Origin: an uncultured SAR86 cluster bacterium
GTDB lineage: Bacteria > Pseudomonadota > Gammaproteobacteria > Magnimaribacterales > Magnimaribacteraceae
Assembly (NCBI GenBank): GCA_902532015.1
Contig: CACAGI010000004.1
Location: 1 to 64,000 of the forward strand
DNA: 64,000 nt
Direction of reading: 5' to 3'
Part shown: positions 8,788 through 18,961 of the stretch, one piece after another
Layout of the letters: each line of letters opens with the position of its first letter
Numbering within the stretch: position 1 is the first letter of the stretch
Notes under the pieces: model-generated
The model's database searches: none
The model's input: only the letters and a program-made list of their open reading frames with translations
Told to the model about the DNA's origin: nothing
Position numbers and translations under genes: made by a program

Positions 8788-9581
8788 TTCAAGAAACTAT
8801 CATCTTTCTTCAGCATTAGATCATATATAGGCTGGTAGCTTGCCCACATCCCAAACTCAGACCCAACCTGACCTCTAGTTGTTTCCGCAACTTCATCTGG
8901 AATCCTCTCCATTTGACCAACTGTTTCTGCAAGAAGTTGTGATTGGCAGCATCTATCCATTGATAGAAAAGACCAAGCTGCTTCATCAACAGTCTTGCCT
9001 GTAGTTAAAAGACCATGGTTCTTTAATATAGCTGCTTTTTTATTTCCAAGGGCATCTGCTATTCTATCCCCTTCATCAGTCTCTAAAACAACCCCTGTAA
9101 AATCATCAAACAAAACATGGTTATCATAGAAAGCGCAAGAATCTTGTGTGATTGGTTCGAGCATCCTTCCCATGGTAGAAAAAGTTTTTCCGTACATTGA
9201 GTGTGAATGGGCCGCAGCATTTAAATTTTCGTGCTTCATATGCAACCTGGAATGAATGGCAAAGGCAGCATTATTTACTGGTCTATCACCATGAACTATC
9301 TCTCCTTCATGGCTTACTAAAAGTAGATCAGACACGCACATTTGACCAAAGTGAACTCCAAATGGGTTAACCCAAAAGTGATCTTTGTATTCTGGATCTC
9401 TGTAGGTTATATGTCCCGCGAGGCCTTCATCAAATCCAAAATGAGCAAACATTCTGAATGCACTAGCTAATCTTTCAAGGTTATGTCTTCTTTCTTCTTC
9501 AATTGATTTGAATTCTTGTGGGACAAGAGAACCTTTTTCCCTTTGTGGAAGTTTACCTGCAGAAGTGTCAATTTTTTTCAT
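8784..9581 (-). CDS. Class II aldolase/adducin-family protein
   Basis: A 265-residue protein with the class II aldolase/adducin fold. GHITYRDPE (around residue 56), the metal-binding HSHSMYGK (about residue 122) and NHGLLTTGKTVDEAAW are all present, giving the His residues for a divalent metal. Family members include fuculose-phosphate aldolase and many proteins of unknown substrate; this longer type with C-terminal extension is usually annotated only as class II aldolase. It is transcribed away from fumC. Confidence 0.85.
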   Translation of the reverse strand: MKKIDTSAGKLPQREKGSLVPQEFKSIEEERRHNLERLASAFRMFAHFGFDEGLAGHITYRDPEYKDHFWVNPFGVHFGQMCVSDLLLVSHEGEIVHGDRPVNNAAFAIHSRLHMKHENLNAAAHSHSMYGKTFSTMGRMLEPITQDSCAFYDNHVLFDDFTGVVLETDEGDRIADALGNKKAAILKNHGLLTTGKTVDEAAWSFLSMDRCCQSQLLAETVGQMERIPDEVAETTRGQVGSEFGMWASYQPIYDLMLKKDDSFLN

Positions 9582-9670
9582 TTTTACCCTCTAAAACTTA
9601 AATAATGAAATAAGAACGATAATCTAGCATATTTGTTAAAATATATCCTATCAAAAAGATATCAAACGTT

Positions 9671-11077
9671 ATGGCTACAAAAAAAATTAGAATTGAAAAA
9701 GATAGTTTGGGAGAAGTGAAAGTTCCTAAAGGTGCTTTGTGGGGGGCGCAAACTCAAAGAGCTATTAATAACTTTCCTATAAGTGGAATAAAGATGGATT
9801 TTCCTTTTACTAAATCTTTTGTTAGCACTTTAGGCATAATTAAAGATGCTGCAGCTAGAGCCAATTTAAGATTAAAGCTTTTGCCAGCAAAAAAAGCCAA
9901 AGCTATTTCTAAAGCGGCCAAAGAAGTATGGCAAGAGAAACACCACAAAGAGTTTCCTATAGATGTTTTTCAAACAGGGTCTGGGACTAGTTCAAATATG
10001 AATGCTAATGAGGTGATTGCAAATTTAGCTAGTAAATATGCAAAGACTCCAGTTAGTCCTAACGACGATGTAAATATGAGTCAGAGCAGTAATGATGTAA
10101 TACCCACTGCTATCAAAGTAAGTGCTCATATGGATCTTACAAAAAAACTTTATCCTGCTTTAGATAAGTTAATAAATGAAATTGAGAAGAAAGCTAAATC
10201 CGTGGAAGGTCTTGTTAAGACAGGAAGAACTCACCTAATGGATGCGATGCCAATTGACCTTTCGGATGAACTAAGGGCTTGGACGAGTCAGCTAAGTGCT
10301 TCAAGAAATATGTTAGGTGTTATTGAACAAAGGTTTCTTGAGCTTCCTCAGGGTGGAACAGCTGTAGGCAGTGGTATTAATGCCCATAAACAATTTGCAA
10401 AATATTTTGCGCAAGAAATGACAAAGCTTTCAGGCAATAAATGTAAATGTGTTCCAAGTGAGAATTTTTTTCATGAACTAAGTGCACAGGATTGCTCAGT
10501 GCAATTGTCAGGTGAATTAAAAAACTTAGCTGTAATATTAATGAAAATTTCTAATGATTTAAGATGGATGAATAGTGGACCTTTAGCAGGATTTTCTGAA
10601 ATAGAACTCCAGGCTTTACAGCCAGGCAGCAGCATTATGCCTGGAAAAGTTAATCCGGTTGTACCTGAAGCAGTAACCATGGCTTCAGCTGATGTAATTG
10701 GTAATGACGTGACTATTACAGTAGCTGCTCAGGCAGGCAACTTTCAATTGAATGTCATGTTACCCGTAATAGCTTATAACCTTTTAAAAAGTATTAATTT
10801 ATTAGCTGGAGCAATGAATGTACTTTCAGCTAAGGGGGTTAAAACCTTTAAAGTAAATAAGAAGAATATTGCGGAATCCTTATCCATGAATCCTATATTG
10901 GTTACTGCCTTAAATCCTATTATTGGCTATGAAAAAGCTGCAGAGATAGCTAAAAAAGCCTATAAGGAAAGTAGACCAATAATTGATGTTGCAGTTGAAG
11001 AAACTGATTTGTCGGAATCTAGACTGAAAAAACTATTAGACCCTTCAAAATTAACTAAAGGCGGAATAAGTAAGTAA
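9671..11077 (+). CDS. fumC: Class II fumarate hydratase
   Basis: A 468-residue member of the fumarase/aspartase superfamily, converting fumarate to malate in the TCA cycle. It has [15 protein letters not shown] near residue 105, [12 protein letters not shown] near 185 and the signature loop [11 protein letters not shown] near residue 319. The length matches FumC (about 460-470). Aspartase is the main alternative, but the THLMDAMPI region and the [13 protein letters not shown] segment fit FumC better. The carbinolamine dehydratase gene follows 4 bases later on the same strand. Confidence 0.9.
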   Translation: MATKKIRIEKDSLGEVKVPKGALWGAQTQRAINNFPISGIKMDFPFTKSFVSTLGIIKDAAARANLRLKLLPAKKAKAISKAAKEVWQEKHHKEFPIDVFQTGSGTSSNMNANEVIANLASKYAKTPVSPNDDVNMSQSSNDVIPTAIKVSAHMDLTKKLYPALDKLINEIEKKAKSVEGLVKTGRTHLMDAMPIDLSDELRAWTSQLSASRNMLGVIEQRFLELPQGGTAVGSGINAHKQFAKYFAQEMTKLSGNKCKCVPSENFFHELSAQDCSVQLSGELKNLAVILMKISNDLRWMNSGPLAGFSEIELQALQPGSSIMPGKVNPVVPEAVTMASADVIGNDVTITVAAQAGNFQLNVMLPVIAYNLLKSINLLAGAMNVLSAKGVKTFKVNKKNIAESLSMNPILVTALNPIIGYEKAAEIAKKAYKESRPIIDVAVEETDLSESRLKKLLDPSKLTKGGISK

Positions 11078-11081
11078 AAAG

Positions 11082-11420
11082 ATGTCAGATTTAATTAAAC
11101 AGAAGTGCGTAGCGTGTCGAGCTGATGCTCCCAGAGTTACTGATGATGAACTTCCCGAATTACTCAAGGAAATACCTGATTGGCAACCCATTACCACTGA
11201 ATCAGTACTTAAATTAAATAAAGTTTTTAATTTTGAAAACTATGAAGAAGCAGTTTCCTTTACAAATAAAGTTGTAGAACTAGCTGAAGAAGAAGATCAC
11301 CACCCGGCTATATTATTAGAATGGGGAAGGGTAGAAGTAACCTGGTGGACACATAAAATAGGCGGACTTCATAAAAATGATTTTATAGCAGCAGCTAAAA
11401 CAGATCTTTTAAATACCTAA
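11082..11420 (+). CDS. phhB: Pterin-4-alpha-carbinolamine dehydratase
   Basis: A 112-residue protein with the family signature [21 protein letters not shown], in which the HHP pair and the later TH are the conserved histidines. The enzyme dehydrates 4a-hydroxytetrahydropterin to regenerate the cofactor of aromatic amino acid hydroxylases; some members have other roles. No phenylalanine hydroxylase gene is in the window. It begins 4 bases after fumC and is probably co-transcribed. The N-terminal [10 protein letters not shown] cysteine pair is common in the bacterial form. Confidence 0.9.
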   Translation: MSDLIKQKCVACRADAPRVTDDELPELLKEIPDWQPITTESVLKLNKVFNFENYEEAVSFTNKVVELAEEEDHHPAILLEWGRVEVTWWTHKIGGLHKNDFIAAAKTDLLNT

Positions 11421-11514
11421 AAAATATTAATTCGATTGATCATGGTTTTAGGACTTGGATTCATTTATTTAATCATTTAGTATCCTCGCCTTAAAAGGAC
11501 ATTATCAGAAAACA

Positions 11515-12393
11515 ATGGAAGTTATTACTCAACAACCAGATTGGTTTAAAGACGCTTTAGCTAAGGATCATAGAGACGATTTTATTGAAGTTGAAGGTGC
11601 AAATATTCATTTTATTGAATGGGGCAATAAATCTAATCCTTCAGTAATCATGGTCCATGGAAATCATGCTCACGCGCATTGGTTTAAATTCATAGGAGGA
11701 TTATTAGCTGATAAATATCATTTTGCTGTTATGAGCTTTAGCGGTATGGGCAAAAGTGATTGGAGACCAAGATATGACAAGATGACTTTTGCAGAGGATA
11801 TCTGGGGTGTAGCGAAAGGATTAAAAATGGAAAATCCGACAATAGTAGGTCATAGCTTTGGAGGGATGATTTCTTTAGCTACTGCAGAAAAATATTCGCA
11901 TGAGATGTCTTCATTAATCCTGGTAGATTTCGTGGTAAGAAAGCCTGAAAATCATTACGAATGGTATGAGAATATGGCTCCAGCTGGCCCCCCTAAATTT
12001 AGAGATACCAAAGAAGAAATATTACAAAGATTTCGTTTAATGCCTCCCCAAGAATGTCAAAATCAATTTTTACTAGATTATATAGCTGAAAGATCTATAA
12101 CTAAGACCGATCAGGGTTGGAGGTGGAGTTTTGATCCTTCAACTTATGATCACTTAATTATAGGAAATAAACAAAGTGAAGCTTTGAACAATTTATCATG
12201 CCCTGTAGGCTTTATGTATGGAGAAAATACAGCTGAATTTGATACTGGCGGGAACGCGCTAGAAGAGATGTTAGAACTTTTGCCTGAAACTTCTCCCGTA
12301 ATTGAATTAAAGGACGCACAGCATCATTTGATGTTGGACAAACCTTTAGAATTTGTGAAAGAGCTAGACAAACTAATTAAGGAGCTAATTTAG
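11515..12393 (+). CDS. Alpha/beta-fold hydrolase
   Basis: A 292-residue alpha/beta-hydrolase. MVHGNHAHAHW gives the oxyanion-hole loop, VGHSFGGMIS (about residues 116-125) holds the nucleophile Ser, and DAQHHLMLDKP near the end supplies the catalytic His. No signal peptide, so cytoplasmic. The substrate cannot be told; the family includes esterases, epoxide hydrolases and C-C hydrolases. The 3' end overlaps the convergent MFS gene by 17 bases. Confidence 0.85.
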   Translation: MEVITQQPDWFKDALAKDHRDDFIEVEGANIHFIEWGNKSNPSVIMVHGNHAHAHWFKFIGGLLADKYHFAVMSFSGMGKSDWRPRYDKMTFAEDIWGVAKGLKMENPTIVGHSFGGMISLATAEKYSHEMSSLILVDFVVRKPENHYEWYENMAPAGPPKFRDTKEEILQRFRLMPPQECQNQFLLDYIAERSITKTDQGWRWSFDPSTYDHLIIGNKQSEALNNLSCPVGFMYGENTAEFDTGGNALEEMLELLPETSPVIELKDAQHHLMLDKPLEFVKELDKLIKELI

Positions 12394-13606
12394 ATTCTTC
12401 TTTCATGAACCAAATTGCAATAATTGGCACGATAAGAATAAAACCTAAAGTTAAGAAAGCTAATTCGTAATTACCGAATACATCAAACATTCTTGCAGCT
12501 ACTAAAGTTCCACTGATTTGAAAAATAGATATAAAGGGCTGAGCAGCACCTCTTGCTTTTCCAAAACTTTTATTAGTATAAACTTTATTAAATAAAATAT
12601 TGCTTAAAGGCAAAGCAGAGCCTCCCCCAAAACCAAAAATCATAACCAAAATTACCATCTGTTCAGGGCTTTCTACAAAGATCATTAATAATGTAGCTAC
12701 AGCTTGTATTAATACAGCTACGGATACTGCAATTCTTACATCTATTTTATTTTCAACTAACCAGCCAAAGAAGACTTTACTAAACATAGCTGGCCAAGCG
12801 TACATACTAAAGATGAATGCAGCCCAAGCTTGACTCCAACCTGCACCTTCTGAAAAGAAAGTTAAATGAGAAAGAATCCCCATCATCGAACAAAACTGTA
12901 TAGCAAAGACTAGACTTAAAACCCAAAAATTTCTGTCTTTGAGTAGGTCTGGAATTGTCCAGTCAACGCCAGAAGAATCTACTTCATTGTCTGTTATCTT
13001 CTCTCCATCAGGTATCTGGTTAATATCAGAAGGCTTATTGATGATGAAAAAGTGAACAACAGGTATATTAATTAAGATAATCAAGATTCCAAAAATTAGA
13101 TAAGCTTCTCTCCAAGAAAGACCTAAATCGCCCAGCAAAAAGCTTGTTAAGTTAGGGAATACAAAACCAGCAAAAGAAACTCCTACTGAAGCTATACCCA
13201 AAGCTCTACCAGTATATTTTCTAAACCAAAGAGAAATTAATTTCGAAACGGATATATTACCCATCATGGTTACACCTAGTGCCATGGGTAAAGTAAAAAT
13301 AAGCATGAAACTAAGGTAGCTAAAGGCAAAGTAAAGAGAGATTAGCGATAATCCGTAAACCAACGCTCCAGTCATTAAAATAGATCTAATAATTCCTTGA
13401 TCTAAAAATCTACCGACGAAGGGCATAAATAGAGAAGACATAATCATGAATAGGGGTATAGGTAAGGTAGCTAGAAATCTAGATAAAGAAAATTCTTTAG
13501 ATAATTCTAATACAATTACGGGAAATGATTGAAAAGAATAGCCAACTGCACAAAAATCTAAAAAGAATGCTAAAGCAACTATCTTCCAACCGAAAAATTT
13601 TTTCAT
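12377..13606 (-). CDS. Major facilitator superfamily transporter
   Basis: A 409-residue protein with about 12 hydrophobic segments in two groups of six separated by a charged loop (residues 195-215, NKPSDINQIPDGEKITDNEVD). The conserved MFS motif between segments 2 and 3 appears as GRFLDQG. It most resembles monocarboxylate/OFA-type carriers. Transport of a small organic acid across the inner membrane is plausible. It lies 11 bases downstream of the SDR gene on the same strand, forming a likely two-gene operon. Confidence 0.85.
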   Translation of the reverse strand: MKKFFGWKIVALAFFLDFCAVGYSFQSFPVIVLELSKEFSLSRFLATLPIPLFMIMSSLFMPFVGRFLDQGIIRSILMTGALVYGLSLISLYFAFSYLSFMLIFTLPMALGVTMMGNISVSKLISLWFRKYTGRALGIASVGVSFAGFVFPNLTSFLLGDLGLSWREAYLIFGILIILINIPVVHFFIINKPSDINQIPDGEKITDNEVDSSGVDWTIPDLLKDRNFWVLSLVFAIQFCSMMGILSHLTFFSEGAGWSQAWAAFIFSMYAWPAMFSKVFFGWLVENKIDVRIAVSVAVLIQAVATLLMIFVESPEQMVILVMIFGFGGGSALPLSNILFNKVYTNKSFGKARGAAQPFISIFQISGTLVAARMFDVFGNYELAFLTLGFILIVPIIAIWFMKEESKLAP

Positions 13607-13617
13607 GGTTTATTAAT

Positions 13618-14589
13618 CTATAATGAAGCTAAGGTTTTTTCAGTCTTTTCCCATAACTTACTGGCTTCTTCGGTATCTATAGCCCAATCTGCTACACCAA
13701 CATATCTTGCATTAGGTCCATCATCTTCTTTAGCAGCTATATCACAGTTCTCGCAATAAACTCCCCCAATATCGCTAAGCATTGGACTAGTAGCACACCA
13801 TAAAGTAGTGCTGGCACCCTGAGTTGCTGATTTAAAGCCAGCTGCTGCCATTTCAGAAAGTTCTCCATCCTCATTGAGCCATCCTAAAGCAATCATTTCT
13901 TCTTTTTGAAGGTGTCGTTGAAGGGGTGTAAAGATGCCACCTGGGTGCACTGATAATGCCCTTATCCCTTCACTCTTCATCCTTGAATCTAACTCAATTG
14001 CTAGAAGACTTGCTGCAGTTTTCGACTGCCCGTAGGATTGCCATTTATCGTAATCCTTCTCGAAATGAATGTCGTCCCATCTTATGCCGGAAAGTTTATG
14101 TCCTGTGGAAGAAAGCGTTACCACTCTTGATTCATTTGATTGCAACAATGAAGGCAACAGTCCTTTGGTTAATATGAAATGCCCAATGTGATTAACAGCA
14201 AATTGCAAATCCCAACCATTATCAGTAGGCATTTGTGGGCAGGCCATTACAGCGGCATTATTAATTAATATATCTAAAGTTATTCCATTATCTATAAATT
14301 CTTCTACAAATTTATAAACAGAATGAGGGTTAGCTAAGTCTAGATTTAGAATATCTTCTTTATTGATAATTCCTTCAAGTTCATTTTTTGCAATATCAGG
14401 TCTTCTAGCAGGAACTATCACTCTAGCTCCACAATCGGATAAAGCTCTTGTAGTTTCTAGTCCTATCCCAGAATAACCGCCAGTTACTAAAGCAACTTTT
14501 CCATTTAAATCTATCCCTTCAAGCACCTCAGCAGGTTCACTTTTAGCTCCAAAACCAGAACCTATCGGATTTTGCAATTCTGAAATCAT
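13618..14589 (-). CDS. Short-chain dehydrogenase/reductase (retinol-dehydrogenase-like)
   Basis: A 323-residue SDR. The cofactor motif TGGYSGIG is near residues 36-43, NNAAVM near 110, and the catalytic YGQSK near residue 190. Length and the long N-terminal segment resemble the extended retinol-dehydrogenase/WW-oxidoreductase-like group. It probably oxidises or reduces a hydrophobic alcohol or ketone with NAD(P). It leads the MFS gene and is divergent from guaB. Confidence 0.85.
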   Translation of the reverse strand: MISELQNPIGSGFGAKSEPAEVLEGIDLNGKVALVTGGYSGIGLETTRALSDCGARVIVPARRPDIAKNELEGIINKEDILNLDLANPHSVYKFVEEFIDNGITLDILINNAAVMACPQMPTDNGWDLQFAVNHIGHFILTKGLLPSLLQSNESRVVTLSSTGHKLSGIRWDDIHFEKDYDKWQSYGQSKTAASLLAIELDSRMKSEGIRALSVHPGGIFTPLQRHLQKEEMIALGWLNEDGELSEMAAAGFKSATQGASTTLWCATSPMLSDIGGVYCENCDIAAKEDDGPNARYVGVADWAIDTEEASKLWEKTEKTLASL

Positions 14590-14683
14590 ATTTTTTCCTT
14601 AATTTTGAATCTGTTTTGCTTTGAATTGGTCTTAGTATATAAGATTATAAATTTTACCCTATATAAAATCCTACTCTTTTCTG

Positions 14684-14689
14684 TATAAT
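14684..14689 (+). promoter_or_regulatory. Candidate guaB -10 box giving a leaderless start
   Basis: A TATAAT box ends 6 bases before the guaB ATG. A start 7 bases downstream would fall on the A of ATG itself, and no ribosome-binding site is seen in front of the gene. The -35 side is weak (ATATAA). Confidence 0.4.
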
Positions 14690-14695
14690 TTAAAG

Positions 14696-16165
14696 ATGTT
14701 GCGTATTGCAAACCAAGCTCTTACCTTTGATGACGTCCTTTTAGTGCCTGATCACTCTGACGTGCTTCCTAAAGATGTAGAATTAAAGACTCGTCTTACT
14801 AAAAATTTAAATCTCAATATACCTCTTTTGTCTGCAGCCATGGACACCGTAACTGAGTCTCGTATGGGAATTGCTTTAAGTGAATTAGGAGGAATTGGGA
14901 TTATTCATAAAAACTTTTCAATAGAGGACCAAGCTATTGAAGTTAAGAAGGTCAAAAAGTACGAAAGCGGTATTGTAAGAGATCCAATCACTATTAGGTC
15001 TGATAACGAAGTAGGTGAGCTGATACAACTCACTAAAGAGTTAAATATTTCTGGAATGCCAGTCGTAGATGACGGAAATCTAGTAGGAATAGTCACTAGT
15101 AGAGACTTTAAATATCAAGAAAATTTTACAGCTAAAGTTTCTGAGATCATGACTACAAAAGATAAATTGGTCACTGCCAAAGAGGGAGAGAGTCCAGATT
15201 TAATAAAGAAACTTTTACAAGAAAATAGAATTGAAAAAATTTTACTAATTGATGATTCTTTTAAGCTTACTGGTCTTGTGACCTTAAAAGATATTAATAA
15301 ATCACTAGATTTTCCAGATGCCGCTCGTGATGAAGAAGGGAGATTATTAGCAGGAGCAGCAATAGGAACTAAATCAGATACTCTACAGAGATGCGAAGCT
15401 TTGATAGAAGCTGGAGTGGATGTTTTGGTAGTTGATAGTGCACATGGTCATGCCGAAGGTGTTTTATCAACTGTCTCTGAGGTCAAAAAAAATTTTAGAG
15501 AGGTTGAAATTATAGGTGGAAATGTTGCCACTGCTGAGGGAGCACTTGCATTGGCGAAGGCTGGTGCAGATGCCGTAAAGGTTGGTATAGGACCAGGCTC
15601 TATCTGTACAACAAGGATTGTAACTGGTGTAGGAGTGCCCCAAATAACAGCAGTTGCTGAAGTAACTGAAGCCCTAACAAAGAAAAATATACCTGTTATA
15701 GCAGATGGTGGAATTAGATTCTCTGGAGATATAGCCAAAGCGATTGCTGCAGGAGGTCATTCAGTAATGCTAGGAAGTATTTTAGCTGGTACAGAAGAGG
15801 CACCAGGTGAGTTAGAACTTTATCAAGGTAGAAGTTATAAATCTTATAGAGGAATGGGATCGATTGGCGCTATGTCAGGAGAGCAAGGTTCTTCTGATAG
15901 ATATTTCCAAGATAGCGCAGAGGCTACAGAAAAATTAGTTCCTGAAGGAATCGAAGGCAGAGTACCTTACAAAGGATGGCTTCAGGCAGTTATACATCAA
16001 ATGATAGGAGGTTTAAGGCAAAGTATGGGCTATACGGGTTCAAGAGACATAGAAGAAATGCGAACAAAGCCTAAATTTGTTCAAGTAACTTCTGCTGGAG
16101 TCAACGAAAGCCATGTTCATGATGTTAGCGTTACTAAAGAAGCGCCAAACTACCGAGTTAGTTAA
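14696..16165 (+). CDS. guaB: Inosine-5'-monophosphate dehydrogenase
   Basis: A 489-residue IMPDH, oxidising IMP to XMP with NAD in GMP synthesis. The N-terminal TFDDVLLVP, a CBS-domain pair inserted at about residues 95-205, and the catalytic loop [13 protein letters not shown] (Cys near residue 305) are all present, followed by the SYRGMGS loop and the mobile flap. Length matches the bacterial enzyme. It is followed after 6 bases by guaA, the usual guaBA operon. Confidence 0.97.
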   Translation: MLRIANQALTFDDVLLVPDHSDVLPKDVELKTRLTKNLNLNIPLLSAAMDTVTESRMGIALSELGGIGIIHKNFSIEDQAIEVKKVKKYESGIVRDPITIRSDNEVGELIQLTKELNISGMPVVDDGNLVGIVTSRDFKYQENFTAKVSEIMTTKDKLVTAKEGESPDLIKKLLQENRIEKILLIDDSFKLTGLVTLKDINKSLDFPDAARDEEGRLLAGAAIGTKSDTLQRCEALIEAGVDVLVVDSAHGHAEGVLSTVSEVKKNFREVEIIGGNVATAEGALALAKAGADAVKVGIGPGSICTTRIVTGVGVPQITAVAEVTEALTKKNIPVIADGGIRFSGDIAKAIAAGGHSVMLGSILAGTEEAPGELELYQGRSYKSYRGMGSIGAMSGEQGSSDRYFQDSAEATEKLVPEGIEGRVPYKGWLQAVIHQMIGGLRQSMGYTGSRDIEEMRTKPKFVQVTSAGVNESHVHDVSVTKEAPNYRVS

Positions 16166-16171
16166 AACTTC

Positions 16172-17731
16172 ATGGCAAAGAACATACTTGCCGATAAAAT
16201 TCTTATAATTGATTTCGGTTCACAATACACTCAACTCATTGCAAGAAGAGTAAGAGAACTTGGAGTATATTGTGAGATATACCATCACCAAAGTTCCATA
16301 AAATCTGTAAAAGATTTTGACCCTAAAGGCATTATTCTTTCTGGAGGACCTGAGACAGTAAAACAAAAAGGATCACCAAAAGTCCCTGTTCAACTATTTG
16401 ATCTTGGAATACCGGTGCTAGGTATTTGTTATGGTATGCAATCAATTGCTAAGCAATTAGGTGGCAAGGTTGAGTTAGCTGATAAAAGAGAATTTGGACA
16501 TGCTGATCTGCAAATAAAAAATCAAGCTTCTGGTTTATTTAAGAAAATTAAAACTAAAAAGATCAATGTATGGATGAGCCATGGGGATCATGTCTCTAAG
16601 TTACCTAGAGGTTTTAAATCTTGTGGGGCGACTTCAAATAGCCCTATAGCAGCTTTATATCATCCTTCTAAAAAAATCTTTGGACTTCAATTTCATCCTG
16701 AGGTAACCCATACCCCACAAGGGAAACAAATACTAAAGAATTTCGTAAGAGATATATCAAATTGTAAGGGTCTCTGGAATTCTAAGAATATTATTACAAA
16801 AGTAGTCGAAGAGATTAAAAAGGAGGTGGGCAACCAAGAAGTGTTACTTGGTTTGTCAGGGGGAGTAGATTCTGCAGTTGTAGCTGCTCTTTTATCGGAA
16901 GCCATAGGAGATCAGCTTACATGTATTTTTGTAGATAACGGCCTTTTACGATTAAACGAAGGAGACCAAGTAATGGATACCTTCAAAAATAGATTTGGCA
17001 TAAAAGTGAAGAGGGCAAATGCTGGCAATCAATTCTTAAAAGAGCTGAAAGGAAAAAAAGATCCAGAACACAAACGCAAAGCTATTGGAAAAACTTTTAT
17101 TGATGTTTTTCTTAAAGAGGCTAAAAAGAATAAGAAAATAAAGTGGTTGGCTCAAGGAACCATCTATCCTGACGTAATTGAATCAGCAGGCACCAAAAAT
17201 GGTACAGCCCATGTTATTAAATCTCATCATAACGTAGGCGGCTTACCAAGTTATCTTAATTTACCGGTTATTGAACCCCTCAAAGATCTTTTTAAAGACG
17301 AAGTAAGAAAGATAGGACTAGAGTTGGGATTACCTAAAGAAATTCTCTTTAGACATCCATTTCCAGGTCCAGGCTTGGGCGTAAGGATTTTAGGTGAGAT
17401 AAAAAAACCTTATATAAAGACGCTTCAATTAGCAGACGATATATTTATCAGTGAATTAATAAAAGAAGATTATTACGACAAAGTAAGTCAGGCCTTTGCC
17501 GTCTTCCTTCCTGTTAAGTCAGTTGGTGTAGTAGGGGACTCTAGAAGATATGAGTATGTAATTTCATTAAGAGCAGTTGAGACGATTGATTTCATGACGG
17601 CAAAGTCAGCGAAGCTTCCTCATTCTTTCTTAGAAAAAGTTTCTAATAGAATCATTAATGAAATTCCTGAAGTATCTAGGGTGACTTATGATATTTCCAG
17701 CAAACCACCCGCTACTATTGAGTGGGAATAA
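16172..17731 (+). CDS. guaA: GMP synthase (glutamine-hydrolysing)
   Basis: A 519-residue enzyme that aminates XMP to GMP using glutamine and ATP. The N-terminal glutamine amidotransferase domain has the nucleophile Cys in LGICYGMQ (about residue 86) and the HPE triad part (QFHPEVTHT). The ATP pyrophosphatase domain carries the P-loop SGGVDS near residue 228. The C-terminal dimerisation domain ends with [10 protein letters not shown], the conserved terminus. It is coupled to guaB. Confidence 0.97.
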   Translation: MAKNILADKILIIDFGSQYTQLIARRVRELGVYCEIYHHQSSIKSVKDFDPKGIILSGGPETVKQKGSPKVPVQLFDLGIPVLGICYGMQSIAKQLGGKVELADKREFGHADLQIKNQASGLFKKIKTKKINVWMSHGDHVSKLPRGFKSCGATSNSPIAALYHPSKKIFGLQFHPEVTHTPQGKQILKNFVRDISNCKGLWNSKNIITKVVEEIKKEVGNQEVLLGLSGGVDSAVVAALLSEAIGDQLTCIFVDNGLLRLNEGDQVMDTFKNRFGIKVKRANAGNQFLKELKGKKDPEHKRKAIGKTFIDVFLKEAKKNKKIKWLAQGTIYPDVIESAGTKNGTAHVIKSHHNVGGLPSYLNLPVIEPLKDLFKDEVRKIGLELGLPKEILFRHPFPGPGLGVRILGEIKKPYIKTLQLADDIFISELIKEDYYDKVSQAFAVFLPVKSVGVVGDSRRYEYVISLRAVETIDFMTAKSAKLPHSFLEKVSNRIINEIPEVSRVTYDISSKPPATIEWE

Positions 17732-17748
17732 TAGATTTTATAAACTCA

Positions 17749-17889
17749 TTGCATGATGTAATCTTGTTATTATCAGCGACTGCTTGCGTGCCATTCCAAA
17801 GGTACTTTTATAATAAAAACAGGACAATAAGTAACTTTTTTTTATTATTGGCTTTAATTATTTTAATTTTATGGATCATGAAAACATAA
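17749..17889 (+). CDS. Possible small membrane protein downstream of guaA
   Basis: An open frame of 46 codons from TTG 17749 (the frame is also open back towards the guaA stop) to TAA at 17887. It would encode a short protein with two hydrophobic stretches (VILLLSATACVPF and FFLLLALIILILWIM) separated by a basic loop with KNR. No ATG start and no clear ribosome site are present, so it may be a remnant or chance frame. It fills most of the 218-base gap before the next gene. Confidence 0.25.
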   Translation: MHDVILLLSATACVPFQRYFYNKNRTISNFFLLLALIILILWIMKT

Positions 17890-17949
17890 ATACGACCTAT
17901 TCCTTATACAACATTGATATAAACTCTATAAATAAATAACTGCTTTTGT

Positions 17950-18960
17950 ATGGATCCATTATCGCAAGGAACAGTTGGCGCAGCTTTTGCACAGTCTACT
18001 GCTAGTAAAGACACTATCTTCAAGATTAGTGTTATTGGTTTTCTTGCAGGTTTAGCACCTGATTTAGATGTTATGATTCAGTCATCAGCTGATCCAATTT
18101 TATTTCTTGAATATCACAGGCAGTTTACTCATTCACTTTTTTTTATTCCCTTTGGTTCTTTAATTATTGCTCTTCTAATCTTTCCTTTAGTTAAAAGATC
18201 AATGAGTTTCAAGACCGTCTATCTTGCAAGTTTGTTAGGATATGCAACACATGGATTGCTTGATGCATGCACTTCTTACGGCACTCAACTCTTCTGGCCT
18301 TTCTCTAACGAGCGAGTTACTTGGAATAATATTTCTATTATTGATCCGATCTTTACAATTCCAATCTTAGTCCTCCTAGTAACTGCAATAAAAACTAAAA
18401 AAAAGATATTTAGTTTTTTTGCAATTGGATGGATTACTTTTTATTTATCCTTGGGTTTTGTTCAATACGAAAGAACTTTATCAGCTGCTATCGAGCTTGC
18501 GAATTCAAGAGGACACATTGCTGAGCGTCTCACTCTGAAGCCATCATTTGGAAATCTTATTTTGTGGAAGTCTATCTACCAACATAACGATACTTTTTAT
18601 GTTGATGCAATTCGGACAATACAATCATCTACTTGGTGTTCAGGAGAAAGCATTAGAGAGTTTGACTATCTACAACATCTTCCTGGTCTTGATGATGACA
18701 GCCAACAAAAAAAGGACATAGAAAGATTCCGATGGTTTTCTCAAGACTATTTGGGTTATGACGAAGAAAAAAATATTATTACAGATGTTCGTTACTCAAT
18801 GATCCCTAATCAAATTAGGCCAATGTGGGGATTGGTCATTGATGATAAGCGAGGCATAGATGAGCATGCAATTTGGTGGACAAGTCGTAGTTTAGATCAA
18901 AGTCAGTTAGACTTGTTCATAGATATGTTAAATGGTCAAAAGTGCAAAAATAGGTTTTGA
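17950..18960 (+). CDS. YdjM-like inner-membrane metal-dependent hydrolase family protein
   Basis: A 336-residue protein of the YdjM/LexA-controlled membrane 'metal-dependent hydrolase' family. It starts with MDPLSQGTVGAA and has APDLD near residue 37, the conserved HRQFTHS at about residue 58, and a second histidine region ATHGLLDACTSYG near residue 99. These His/Asp positions are the proposed metal site. Four to five hydrophobic segments occupy the first 180 residues; the C-terminal half is soluble. The biochemical role of the family is not settled. The phosphatase gene follows immediately. Confidence 0.8.
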   Translation: MDPLSQGTVGAAFAQSTASKDTIFKISVIGFLAGLAPDLDVMIQSSADPILFLEYHRQFTHSLFFIPFGSLIIALLIFPLVKRSMSFKTVYLASLLGYATHGLLDACTSYGTQLFWPFSNERVTWNNISIIDPIFTIPILVLLVTAIKTKKKIFSFFAIGWITFYLSLGFVQYERTLSAAIELANSRGHIAERLTLKPSFGNLILWKSIYQHNDTFYVDAIRTIQSSTWCSGESIREFDYLQHLPGLDDDSQQKKDIERFRWFSQDYLGYDEEKNIITDVRYSMIPNQIRPMWGLVIDDKRGIDEHAIWWTSRSLDQSQLDLFIDMLNGQKCKNRF

Positions 18961-18961
18961 T

